Assembly (NCBI GenBank): GCA_030737835.1
Contig: JAUJYN010000012.1
Coordinates: 6,367,943 to 6,431,942 of the forward strand
Direction of reading: 5' to 3'
DNA from: Acorus gramineus
Lineage: Eukaryota > Streptophyta > Magnoliopsida > Acorales > Acoraceae
DNA: 64,000 bases
A program made the translations under genes and the position numbers. Below are positions 13,200 to 22,705 of this stretch, piece after piece; position 1 is the stretch's first letter, and every line of letters starts with the position of its first letter. The notes under the pieces were generated by a model. The model worked only from the letters and a program-made list of their open reading frames with translations. It was not told where the DNA came from and searched no databases.

Positions 13200-16100
13200 G
13201 GTTTCCTTTTTTCCAATTACCATTTTTCTTTTCTTGTATTCAACTTTCTTGTATTTGTTATATATCATAATCTACTCCTTTAAGAGCAATACTTCTCCTT
13301 TCAAAAACAAAAAAACAGAGCAAAACTTTGATGGGTCCTTTTCTCTATCTACCAATCATTATAAAAAAAATTGATCATCAATAAGTTCTTCCAAAATCCT
13401 AATAAATTGAGACATCCAAATTTGTCATCCGAGTCGGCGCGCTCAGGATGAGAGGATCCGATCGACATCGCAAGGAGAGACCTGCAAAAAATAGATGGGG
13501 ACTCTTCGACGATCAAGTCGGTAATCGTAAAAGAAAGAATAGAAAATAGTGGTTTGCACATGATTTTCTGCATCAGATTCTCTCTATACTATTCAGTCAA
13601 TCTCTCAATATGTGCAGGCATGTGTCCATTTTTTTTTTTTATCTTTGTTGATCATATGTGAATATATTTTTCTCTATTTCTTGCTTGTATTTATAATGGT
13701 TTTGGGGATTGAGATTGAATCCAAACAACCCTAAAATCACGGGATTCACTTTGGTTTGGGATTACAAATCTGGACGGCAAGTCAATGTGGATCTCCCTTA
13801 ATTTGGGGGAGACAGATATGATGGATTAATGGACTCAATTAATGTCCATTAACTGATGTTTGATTTGATCTTTAAATATAAATTCGAATCTATGCATTGA
13901 TCACCCCAATTAATTGTGTGATTAATTGGGGTCAATGCCACGTATTACAGCATTACAGGAGGTGTATTTTTTGGCTCCTACAGATGCCCCCATTTTCCCT
14001 TATTGCTGAGAGATCAGCAAAGTAATGAGGGAAAATAAGTTTCTTATCGACAGATGCTGTCAGACATGGGTTGTTCGTGGAAGCGATCGCATGCAACACA
14101 GAATCTTTAGGCCAAGGCTGTCCATGCATGCAGTTCCTTCCGTAGAAGGATGATGAGTTGTGTAGCCTTTAGACTGCTGACTAGTATCGTTCGGTATAAA
14201 CTGCTCCTGTGTGCAGCGTAACCTTTGACTTGAGCTGCCCCCATGTGCAATGTGGCCATTGCCTTGAGCTGCCCTTGTGTGCAGCGTGGGCTTTAAAGAG
14301 CTTTAAAGCGTGGGTTTTATATGCACCTCCTGATAGCATTATAAGAGATGCATTTTTTGGCTCTTACAGTAGATGAATTTTTGTTTTTGGGTAAATTAAT
14401 AACTGCATGTTTATGACCTTTCTAAACATTATTTTGTTTGAGACATTCCATGGTCGTATTTTAGTGATACAATGACACTTTTAATATGATGAAAGCAACA
14501 TATTTATATCCATAGAAACCACTTGTTCATTAGTGTTTATTAATTAAGCAATACAAAGTTGTGTTTCTTAATCAATACAACGACCCTCCATTGTCTCACC
14601 ACACACAACACAAACACTCTAAGACATGGGTGCGTGCAAATTGACCTTTAAAAAGATGCATATGCTACAGTAATTAACAACTAATCTTGACTTTTCACAA
14701 GGCTAATACAAGATATACTCATAGTGAGTGGCTCTATTTGCGCCCCTCTAATCTATAAGTATGCCCCCCTTGCTAAGCCCCTCATATTTTTAGCATCTTA
14801 TTTAAAAGCTCCAAATACTTAGACCCCTTATTAGATATATTAGTAGGCCCCTTTTATATTTTTCTTCCACCAAAAACCTAATCAGGAGGATTGCCCCTTC
14901 ATCGTCATCTGTTCTCTCCATTCCCACTGGATTCACTCACCCCTGGTTAATGGAAATTTTTAGATTTTTAATTGTTTTGGGTGATTCTGTTTGGGTCATG
15001 AGGATTTATATACTGTGGTTTTGTTTATTTTTTTTAGTTGTTTTATTTATTGTATTAAAAGTTGAATTTTGGGTGCTGTTTTGATTTGTTATTTGTTTTA
15101 AAAGTTTGAACAATGTAATCATTAAATCAGTAAACATTTGATAATAGTGTAAATCTATTTTTTTTTTTTAAATACAGATTATATATGAAGATCACGCTTA
15201 TAAAAAAAATTCAAACAAGATACATACAATTTTAAATTAAAATTATAAAAATTCATAACATATTCTAATTAAAAAATCAAAACTTTATATAAAAATAATA
15301 CAAGAATCCATTGTTCATGCACAAATTCACATCATCTTTCAAAATCTCAACCCTAAACAAATTTACAAATCCAAATCTATACCATCCACACAAGAGGTTT
15401 TTACTTATTAGACAGATATAAATGAATCTTTTGTAACACAATCCATACGCGGGGCTTACTTATGATTAGAGATATGCGAACAAAGCCACCCATTATGGTC
15501 CACATCACATCTTACCTTTACCATTATCTTATAAACATGATCCTGACTGTTGTATGTCATCATCAAGAGGGCCAAGATCAGTTGTCTGGCTTCTTTTCTA
15601 TGTATTAAAAATTAATAATAATGACAGCGTATTTGTCAGGTTTCATTATTTACAAATCTATCAAACATGTCAAACCATAAGACCTAGTTTAATGTGAGGA
15701 TAAAGGGTTAGGAAAAATTAAATTAAATTATTTATTATTCCATATAACATTAAAAAAAAGGATAAAGGATGGACAATTGTTCACATTTTGAGATAAAAGA
15801 TTAAAATAGTTTGTTCTGAATAAAAGATAAAACAGACTTTATTTTAATTTTTTATCCCAATTTTGTAAAATTGGAATAACATTTATGACTAACATTTTTT
15901 TTAAAAAAAAAATCTGATATTTTAAATTTTTTTAAAAAATTATCCCATATTTGATCCAAATACAAGATTGAGGATAAAACACAAAAAATAAAGATAATAA
16001 AAAAACATTACCATATACAAATTTGAATAAAAATAGTGATTTTTTTATCCTTATAAATTAGACTAATTTATTCTAAAAATTTATCCATTTATCAAACTAT

Positions 16101-16727
16101 GCAAACAATCCCCCCCCCCCCCCCCAAAAAAAAAAGAAAAAAAGAAAAATATAACACACACATGAAATAAATTAAAACATATAAAAATGTTAAATATTGA
16201 TTATCCGAATGTGAAAAAGAAACATTTAATTCACGGGTACTGATAAGACAAAACAAGTCATTACCATGTGAACAGTCCACTAATACATCAAGTGGACAGA
16301 TCATTACCAGTAAGAAAGTTGAGACCAACACTAACCCCAACATGAACTGCAGGCCTATGAGATCCATTCCATACGGTTGAATACTCTTCTAGGATAATGA
16401 TATATCTAGCCATACGTGTAGTCTTCGACTCATCAGTTAATTTTTTAAAATATATATTCATCTATTAAAATATATATTGTTATAAAAAATGAAATACATA
16501 TTGAGATAAAGGTAAATACTATTGTATTTTTGTCTTTTCAAAAAACAAAAAAATAATATTTTTTATATACTATGTAGGCAGCTAGGAAACATTTTTAGAC
16601 TACAGACAATGTTGCAAAACGGACATAGTGTATGGGCCTTCTTTTTTCTAAGATAGACTTAGGCAGGAATTGAATCTCAATTTGGGGACGAGAATTTTTG
16701 TTAATCATTCAAAGCCAACATTTTTTA
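13200..16727. other. Intergenic AT-rich DNA with hairpins and short direct repeats
   Basis: No gene is seen. Items of note are a hairpin around 13901-13938 (CCCCAATTAAT / ATTAATTGGGG) and a hairpin around 13992-14034 (TTTTCCCT...AGGGAAAA). A 35 bp direct repeat containing 'ttttttggctc(c/t)tacag' lies at about 13950 and 14335. A C16 run is at 16110-16125. A possible MITE at about 15680-16105 has weak inverted ends. Confidence 0.5.
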
Positions 16728-17006
16728 GGGTTTTTTATTTTTTAATCCCTGTAAACTATATGATTTAGTGATCAATCTCTCACTCCTTCATATTTCAGTT
16801 TAAGTCTCTAGATTTAAAATGTATGTTTCTTATTAGTCCATCGGATGGACCTATCTCTAAATTATATGGTTTTCTTTTTAGTTTCTGGGAGGGACTAAAA
16901 AAGAACATATCCTTTAAATCTGGGGACTTAAACCAAAATATAAAGAAGTGAGAGGGATCGATTACTAAATTATATAGTTCATGGGAACTTACGAAATGAA
17001 AAACCC
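16728..17006. mobile_element. Fold-back MITE (about 279 bp)
   Basis: Two arms of roughly 120 bp are inverted copies. The left arm starts GGGTTTTTTATTTTTTAATC and continues through 'gatcaatctctcactcc'. The right arm, read on the minus strand, starts GGGTTTTTCATTTCGTAAGT and continues through 'aatcgatccctctcac'. Both ends abut TTTTTTA, a likely short target duplication. There is no coding capacity. An RNA from it would form a long hairpin. Confidence 0.7.
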
Positions 17007-17981
17007 TTTTTTATAGATAAGTAACAGCTAAGTCTGTCAATGGATCAGATACGAATGGGATATGTTAATATCCGTATCCGATCCTAATCATTCGAATATA
17101 GACGGATATAGATATTTTTTTGTATAATCAATATGTTTAAATATTAATACTAATTTAGATAATTAAGTGATATATTAGAAAAATGAAAATTAAAATTGAG
17201 ATTTTAAAAATTATTCTCTCTTTCAGATATCATACTTTAAAAATTTAGTAGTAATATAATATATCATGATTGTTATTAATCATACAAAATATCAAATATA
17301 AACAATATATAATACAATCTATATAATTTTATAATATATGTCGGATCGAATATTTTTCAAATCGGATACACTGATATTCATATTCACACTTCAGATATTC
17401 GAATATCAGATATTTTTTATTTTTCATATACAAATTTGAATCAAATGTGAATTTTTTTTTTCCTGGATAATTAACAGGCTCAACTTTGTCAACGTCTATT
17501 TGATTGATTGATAATTCTAGAGTTTTAAAAAATTGTTGGTTCCAGAAGTCTCATGGATCATAGGGTCCACAGTTAAATATATACAACTTAGTGGCTTACA
17601 ATAATCAAGATAGTGTATACAAGTTAGAACAATCAAGATATATAGTCTTTAATTAGTATTAATTAGTAAGCATCTCAATGGAATAGATACAGAACAAACG
17701 CTTTAATATCCATGTCTGCTGATATTAGTATTCGAATTTAGATATTTTTAGATGGGTGATTATCATGTCTGAATATTGATACTAGTTGTGGGGGACGGTT
17801 ATTTTAACCCCGATTTTTTTAAATCCCACCTCTTTTAAATGATCCACCCCATCAAAAACTCTTGAACTGCAAACCCACCCCTATATACATATATTACACA
17901 ACCCCCACCCCTCCCCCAGAGTTTTCATCTCCCCTGCGTTCTTCTATGTCTGAGATTCAGTAATGGATATAATCATATAAA

Positions 17982-18347
17982 TCAAACAAGCAACAAGGAA
18001 TAACACTTCTTGATTCCTTCTTTACAATGATGTAGGAATGTATGATCATACATGAAACCAATAGATGATATTAATATTGATATGTGGAGGAAAACGCGGT
18101 GAGCGTAGTCCTTGGCGTGGTGGGAGGAATAAAGGCGGAGGAGATTGGTGAGGAGGATCACATCGGGTATGTGGTGTGGGTGGGAGAGAGTAGTGCGGAT
18201 GATGTGGGCGTGGACCTGCTTGAGTTGGGTTGGTCCGCGGGAGGCGCGGAGGAGGTGGTGGGCCATTAATCCTCGCAAGCGGCACCACCTCCACAAGTGG
18301 CACCAGAGAGCGGCGTCGGCAATGACATGCTCCGACAAATTAGGCAA
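17982..18347 (-). pseudogene. Captured pentatricopeptide-repeat (PPR) gene fragment
   Basis: The minus-strand reading contains TQLKQVHAHIIRT, then LLTNLLRLYSS and YAHRVF. This is the typical start of a plant organellar RNA-editing PPR protein (QLKQxHAHIIRTG...LLxLYS...YAxxVF). It is preceded by DAALWCHLWRWCRLRG, which resembles the E-motif region (DAAxWxxLLxACRxHG) found near the other end of such proteins. The order is therefore rearranged or chimeric. It is too short for a PPR protein, which has many 35-residue repeats, and lies inside a MULE-like element. An expressed chimeric RNA is possible but not shown. Confidence 0.5.
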
Positions 18348-18364
18348 ATAGACATCGCCGTTGA

Positions 18365-18490
18365 CGGATAGCTCTTCATGAGCTCCTCGTTGAGTCCACT
18401 CGGTGCAGTTGTCGCCGCCGCCTTGATGTCCACCGCGGACGGATAGCTCTTCATGACCTCATCGAGTCCACTCGGTGCACTTGCTGCCAC
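18365..18490. repeat. Tandem duplication of about 60 bp inside the captured segment
   Basis: The block containing 'gctcttcatgagctcctcg' and 'gagtccactcggtgca' is repeated as 'gctcttcatgacctcatcg' and 'gagtccactcggtgca', followed each time by a Gly/Ala-rich codon stretch. On the minus strand this gives two peptide units ending APSGLDE and APSGLNE. Confidence 0.7.
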
Positions 18491-18720
18491 TGCCTTCACG
18501 TCCGCTGCAGACGGCTTATAATGCGCGCGTTGTTGAGATGGTTGATGGAAGAGATGGCAAATAAACTCATCGGAGAAGATGGGCTGACGGGAATAGAAGG
18601 GGTGGGTTTTGTATTGTTTCATAAGAACATACGGTTCTGTTTGTCATTTTTAAACAGGGTGAGGTTCCTATTCGATGGGTTGGGTATATATACCCCCCCC
18701 CCCCCCCCCCCCAAGTTGTG

Positions 18721-19314
18721 ATGATCAGGTGACATATTTATGCAATCTGAAAAAAATTGTTAAAATCACAATTTGAAGACTAATTTTTATTCAAAAATCA
18801 TGAAAAGAAAATTAATGCATTTGTTATTTGAATTTGAGCATTATATTACGATTAATCTTATAAGATAGTTGGATTAAAACTTTATGTAAAACAAATTTCA
18901 TAATTTTATAATATATGTTAGATGGTGCGTCAAGAACAAAGTTTTGTACACACAACCTTTAGATAAGGAAAATGTTATACTCAATTTATTTTACCAACTA
19001 AAACTCAGACCAAACATGTTTTTATTTTTTTAAATAGTAAATATCATCTAATGAAATATATATTTTGATAAAAAAGTATCTCTCTCCATTTTGAATTAAA
19101 TGAATCCTTTTTTAGTAATTGTAAAAAAATATTTAATGAGGAATATACAACGTCCAACGAAGTATATGTTTCACTGGATTACTAACGAGGTATATAAGAC
19201 TGTATTTTAGACTGAGAAAAAAACTGAGTGTAATAGCACTCGATGGATAAACATCAAGTGGACCAAAAAAAAGTTTCCACCACCACCACATTGACTCCCC
19301 ATCATTCTGTCTAA
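18721..19314. other. AT-rich intergenic DNA, no feature seen
   Basis: There is no recognisable coding, RNA or bounded repeat. The block resembles unassigned AT-rich DNA such as that at about 23340-23640, which shares phrases ('actgtcc..atat', 'cattagatggtgtttacta') with 19024-19220 in inverted orientation. Confidence 0.4.
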
Positions 19315-19800
19315 GCCCATGTCTGGATGGGAGAATAAGGGAGTAGTAGAGGAGAATAGAACTAAAAAATTGTTTATTTACAAGGAAAAAAAGGGTATAA
19401 TTATGCCATAATATGTGAGAATAAACTGGTATTGGTATTCTAGGTCCCCCTGAAATATTATTATTCCACTTAATCTATTTCACTTGTATAAAAGGGACTC
19501 ACATGTTAAATCATATGTCATCAACTGTATTAATTCAGGAGATTCACATGTCAAATCAATTTTTTAACTTTTATGAATCCTTATTTATAATTAATTTTCC
19601 AACGAGAATAAGTAAAAACATAATTAAATAAAAAATGACTTAATTACATATACTGAAATAATTATATATCCCAGAATAATTTACCAGAATAATTTATGTC
19701 ACTATCTAAACGGGATTAAATTAATTGGGATCAATTTTACCTGGGGATTAAATTAATTGGGATCAATTTTACCTGGCAGTTTAGATTAAAATCAAATGGA
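19315..19800. mobile_element. MITE, copy 1 of a family also at 29021-29500
   Basis: The inverted ends are weak: left 'catgtctggatggg' and right, on the minus strand, 'aatcccgtttagatagt'. Internal similarity to the block at 29021-29500 is clear: both hold 'atgtcaaatcaattttttaa' followed by AT-rich sequence of the same order and spacing. The right end has a 36 bp tandem duplication (gggattaaattaattgggat at about 19712 and 19746). Confidence 0.5.
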
Positions 19801-20005
19801 CCAAAATAAAAAATCCCCCACCACCTCATTAAACTTTCTATCATTTTGTTTGACAGTATTTCATCAATGCACATCTTATCTTCTAAACAAAATTTTGGAT
19901 TGTTAAACGTTGGAACACTTTTTCTTTTTTTTGTTGAACCCGTAGGAACACAACTTGGGTATTAAAAATGAGATCACGAGACTACTTTTTCTTATGTAAT
20001 CATTC

Positions 20006-20183
20006 TGTTAGAATAAAAAAATTAAAAATTGTTATTGTATTAGAGGAGTCAAAGGCTCTATTTATAGATACATAGAGAAAAACCTAAAATATCATAAAAG
20101 GAAACTAGAAAAACTAGAAAACTAATAATATAATAATAATGATAATAAAGACATAATATTATCCTAATAATGACTCTTTAACA
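20006..20183 (-). repeat. 3' LTR of the tandem-array retrotransposon
   Basis: This is the 178 bp partner of 22525-22700, with identical TG...CA termini and the same TATA-like CTATAAATAG (20058-20067, minus strand). It is preceded on the minus strand by a polypurine tract and followed by the CATTC target duplication at 20001-20005. Confidence 0.9.
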
Positions 20184-20197
20184 CCCCTCCCAAGCTC
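20184..20197 (-). promoter_or_regulatory. Polypurine tract
   Basis: On the minus strand GAGCTTGGGAGGGG sits directly against the TG of the 3' LTR, the position and composition required to prime plus-strand cDNA synthesis. Confidence 0.8.
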
Positions 20198-20634
20198 TGA
20201 AAGGTAGAACCCTTAGAGTTTGTACAAAAATGAGAAGGTGGCGAAGGCTGGCGTAAGCGACGGGCGGCGGGGTGGGGCACGGCACAACGCGGCAGAGGCG
20301 CGGCAGGGGCATGTGCAGGCGCAGAGGGGCACGTGCAGGCGCGGCAAAGGTGCAACACAGGCACGGCAGGGGCGCTGCAAGCGGCAGGAGTGCGTGCATG
20401 CGAAGTAGAGGCACAATAGAGGCGCGGCATGGGTGCTGCACGGCGTGGGAGGGGCAAGGACAGGAACGTGGACGGGTGTAGAGACGGGCCCGAACATGCG
20501 CACAGACAACGCGAAGAACAAAGAGAGAGGACAAAGAGCGCACATAGAGGAAGACCCGTACGGCGGCTGCAATGCTGTGAAAAAAGAAAGAGCGCACATA
20601 GAAAAAGACATGTGCGGAGGCAACAAGAGGAGTC

Positions 20635-20900
20635 GTGAGATTGCACGGAGAGCGCGAGAGGCGGTTGGTGCCGCAAGGAGATGCGCGGAGGTGTGCAAGT
20701 GGAGTCAAAAGATTGCATGAGAGCGCGAGAGGGCGGTTGATGCCGTATGGAAATGCGTGGAGGTGTGCAAAGGAGTCGCGAGATTGCATGAGAGCGCGAG
20801 AGGGTGGTCGATGCTGTAGGGAGATGTGCGGAGGTGTGCAAGAGGAGTCGCGAGATTGCATGAGAGCACGAGAGGGCGGTCAATGTCGTAGGGAGATGTC
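20635..20900. repeat. 72 bp tandem array (four copies)
   Basis: The landmark GATTGCA recurs at 20639, 20711, 20782 and 20854, giving periods of 72, 71 and 72 bp. Each unit contains 'gagcgcgagag', 'gcggt', 'gagatg' and 'ggaggtgtgcaa' in fixed order. Confidence 0.9.
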
Positions 20901-21150
20901 GGTAGAGGGTGGCCGAGAGCAGCAAGGAGCGCTGGAGGGTGGCCGGAGACGGCCAAGAGCGGCCAAAGGATCGCCGAAGGTGGCGGAGAGCAGCCGAGAG
21001 TAGCCGAGAGCGCTGGAGGGTGGCCGGAGATGGCCAAGAGCGGCCAAAGGATCGCCGAGGGCAGCGGAGGGCCACCAGAGAGCAGCTGGAGGTGGCCAAG
21101 AGAGGCAGAGGATCACCGGAGGTGGAGGAGAGCGGCCGGAGGGCTGCCGG
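20900..21150. repeat. About 80 bp tandem array (two to three copies)
   Basis: GAGCGCTGGAGGGTGGCCGG occurs at 20927 and 21007, each followed by 'aga.ggccaagagcggccaa' and 'aggatcgccga'. Shorter imperfect 'gagagcagc' and 'ggtggcc' units surround them. Confidence 0.8.
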
Positions 21151-21429
21151 GAAGCGGCGGCCGATGGTGGTCGGAGGCAGTATCCAATGGTGGCCGACAG
21201 CGGAGGGCGGTGGCCGGTGTGCGCACAGGTGGCAGGGGCGCACAGGAGCTCGTAGGGTAGGGCAGATCCGGGCCCTTGCCAGCTCCGGGACGCACATGAG
21301 TGCGTTGGGGCGCGCTGGACAGATGTCCCGGACAGGTTCCCGGGAGATGCGGGAGCTGTCCTGGGAGCGCTGGCACAAGCTGGCAGGGTCTAGCACTTGC
21401 TGGCAGGCGCTGAAACACGTTGGCACGCG

Positions 21430-21570
21430 CTGGCAGGGCAGATCCCGGGAGATCCGGGAGCGCTGTCACGCGCTGGCAGGGCAGATCCCGGGAGATCCGG
21501 GAGCGCTGTCACGCACTGACAAGACAGATCCCGGGAGATCCGGGAACTCTGGCACGCGTTGGCGGGGCAG
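21430..21570. repeat. 43 bp tandem array (three copies)
   Basis: GATCCCGGGAGATCCGGGA begins at 21441, 21484 and 21527, an exact 43 bp period. Units share 'gcgctgtcacgc' or near variants and 'ctggcaggg'. Partial units extend upstream to about 21280. Confidence 0.92.
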
Positions 21571-21589
21571 ACAAGATGCAACTGCAACG

Positions 21590-22345
21590 CGCTGGCAGGG
21601 CACGTCGGTAGGGTTGGAAAAGCGCGATGGCAGGGTGAGGCAGGGTGTGTCGGCCCTCGGTAGGGCTGGCAGGGCACGTCGGCATGGCACGGCAGTGCTG
21701 GCAAGTCCGTCGGCAGGGCACGACAACAGGGCTGGCAGGGCACCTCGGCAGGACACGACAGTAGGGTTGGCAGGGCACGATGGTAGGGTTGGCAGGGCAC
21801 GTCTGTAGGGCACGACGGCAGGGCACGGTAGGGCTGGCAGGTCCATCGACGGGGCACGACGGCAGGGTTGGCATGGCACGTCGGCACGGCGCGATGGCAG
21901 AGCGAGGCAAGGCGTGTTGGCAAGGTTGGCATGGCACGTCCGCAGGGCTGGCAGGGCACATCTGCAGGGCACAGCAGGGCGCAACGGCAGGGCTGGCAGA
22001 GCACGTTGACAGGGCACGACGGCAAGGTTGGCAGGGCATGATGGCAGGGCTGGCAGGGCATGTCGACAGGGTTGGCAGGGCGCGATGGCAGGGCGTGTCT
22101 GCAGGGCTGGCAGGGCACGTCGGTAGGGTTGGCAGGTCCGTCAGCGGGACACGACGGCAGGGCTGGCAGGGCACGGCAGGGCTGGCCAGTCCATCAACAG
22201 GGCTGGAAGGGCACGTCGCGAGGCAGGGCGTGTTGGCTAGGCTGGCAGGGCACGTCGGCAGGGCTGTCAGGTCCGTCAACAGGGCTGGCAGGGCACGATG
22301 GCAGGGCTGGCAGGGCATGTCGGCAAGGCACGGCAGGGCACGACG
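21590..22345. repeat. About 21 bp GGCAGGGCACG minisatellite array
   Basis: About 750 bp is built from variants of GGCAGGGCACGTCGGCAGGG and GGCTGGCAGGGCACGACGG, mostly near 21 bp apart with insertions. Because units are often multiples of three and lack stop codons, several frames on both strands stay open. That explains the long low-complexity open frames here, such as Pro/Cys/Ala-rich on the minus strand. I do not call them genes. Confidence 0.85.
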
Positions 22346-22430
22346 GTATGCAGAGAAGCGCGAAGGCATGGGAATGTGCGTGATGGTGCAAGGTGGAGCT
22401 TTTAGATCTCGCGAGCAAAATTCCTCCCCT

Positions 22431-22459
22431 GCTCCGATTGAAGACTCCTCAATCGGAGC
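22431..22459 (-). other. Perfect 11 bp hairpin in the retroelement leader
   Basis: GCTCCGATTGA and TCAATCGGAGC form a perfect 11 bp stem with a 7 nt loop, about 50-80 nt downstream of the primer site in the RNA leader. In retroelements this region often holds packaging or dimerisation signals; that role here is inference. Confidence 0.7.
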
Positions 22460-22511
22460 GGGAAAGGGAAAGAAAAACTTTTTTTTGTGGATCTAGGGTT
22501 TTTGAGGTGGA

Positions 22512-22524
22512 GGCTCTGATACCA
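22512..22524 (-). promoter_or_regulatory. Primer-binding site (initiator Met-tRNA)
   Basis: The minus strand reads TGGTATCAGAGCC directly after the 5' LTR. TGGTATCAGAGC is the usual plant retrotransposon primer site, complementary to the 3' end of initiator methionine tRNA, and is used to start minus-strand cDNA synthesis. Confidence 0.92.
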
Positions 22525-22700
22525 TGTTAGAATAAAGAAAAGGAAATTGTTGTTGTATTAGAGGAGCCAAATGCTCTATTTATAGATACATAGAGGAAAA
22601 CCTAAAATACCAGAAAAGGAAACTAGGAAAACTAGGAAACTAATAATATAATAATAATGATAAAAAAATATAATATTATCCTAATAATGACTCTTTAACA
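22525..22700 (-). repeat. 5' LTR of the tandem-array retrotransposon
   Basis: On the minus strand it starts TGTTAAAGAGTCATTATTAG and ends TTCTAACA. It is a 176 bp copy of the LTR at 20006-20183, differing mainly by scattered substitutions. It contains the TATA-like CTATAAATAG (22576-22585 on the + strand). Confidence 0.9.
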
Positions 22701-22705
22701 CATTC

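Larger units (their letters stand above)
17791..18711. mobile_element. Pack-MULE-like element carrying a PPR gene fragment
   Basis: The left end begins GGGGACGGTTATTTTAACCC. The right end, read inward on the minus strand, begins with a G run and continues TATATATACCCAACCC, a diverged inverted copy. The element is flanked by 9 bp direct repeats that match at 8 positions: CTAGTTGTG (17782-17790) and CAAGTTGTG (18712-18720). A 9 bp duplication is the hallmark of Mutator-like elements. The interior (about 18080-18520) is far more GC-rich than the surroundings and encodes PPR-like peptides, as expected for a captured gene piece. No transposase is seen. Confidence 0.65.
20006..22700 (-). mobile_element. 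Non-autonomous LTR retrotransposon with GC-rich tandem-array interior (TRIM/LARD-like)
   Basis: This is a structurally complete element in minus orientation. Two 176-178 bp LTRs, both TG...CA, lie at 22525-22700 (5') and 20006-20183 (3') and are about 90% identical by eye count. Both flanks carry the 5 bp duplication CATTC (20001-20005 and 22701-22705). The 5' LTR is followed immediately by TGGTATCAGAGCC, the standard initiator-Met-tRNA primer site. The 3' LTR is preceded by the purine tract GGGAGGGG. The 2.3 kb interior has no gag, protease, RT, integrase or RNase H; most of it is tandem arrays with periods of 72, 80, 43 and about 21 bp. LTR size matches TRIM elements, but the interior is far longer than theirs, so it fits neither TRIM nor classical LARD. 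Mobilisation would need proteins supplied in trans. Confidence 0.9.

Noticed and set aside
20635..22345. CRISPR-like array
   Set aside because: Repeats are contiguous tandem units without unique spacers, inside a plant retrotransposon; CRISPR is a prokaryotic system.
20164..22496. Long open reading frames on both strands (up to 420 aa) in the GC-rich region
   Set aside because: They are low-complexity (Pro/Cys/Ala or Gly/Arg) and overlap in several frames. Tandem repeats without stop codons inside an LTR element explain them, and no conserved domain is visible.
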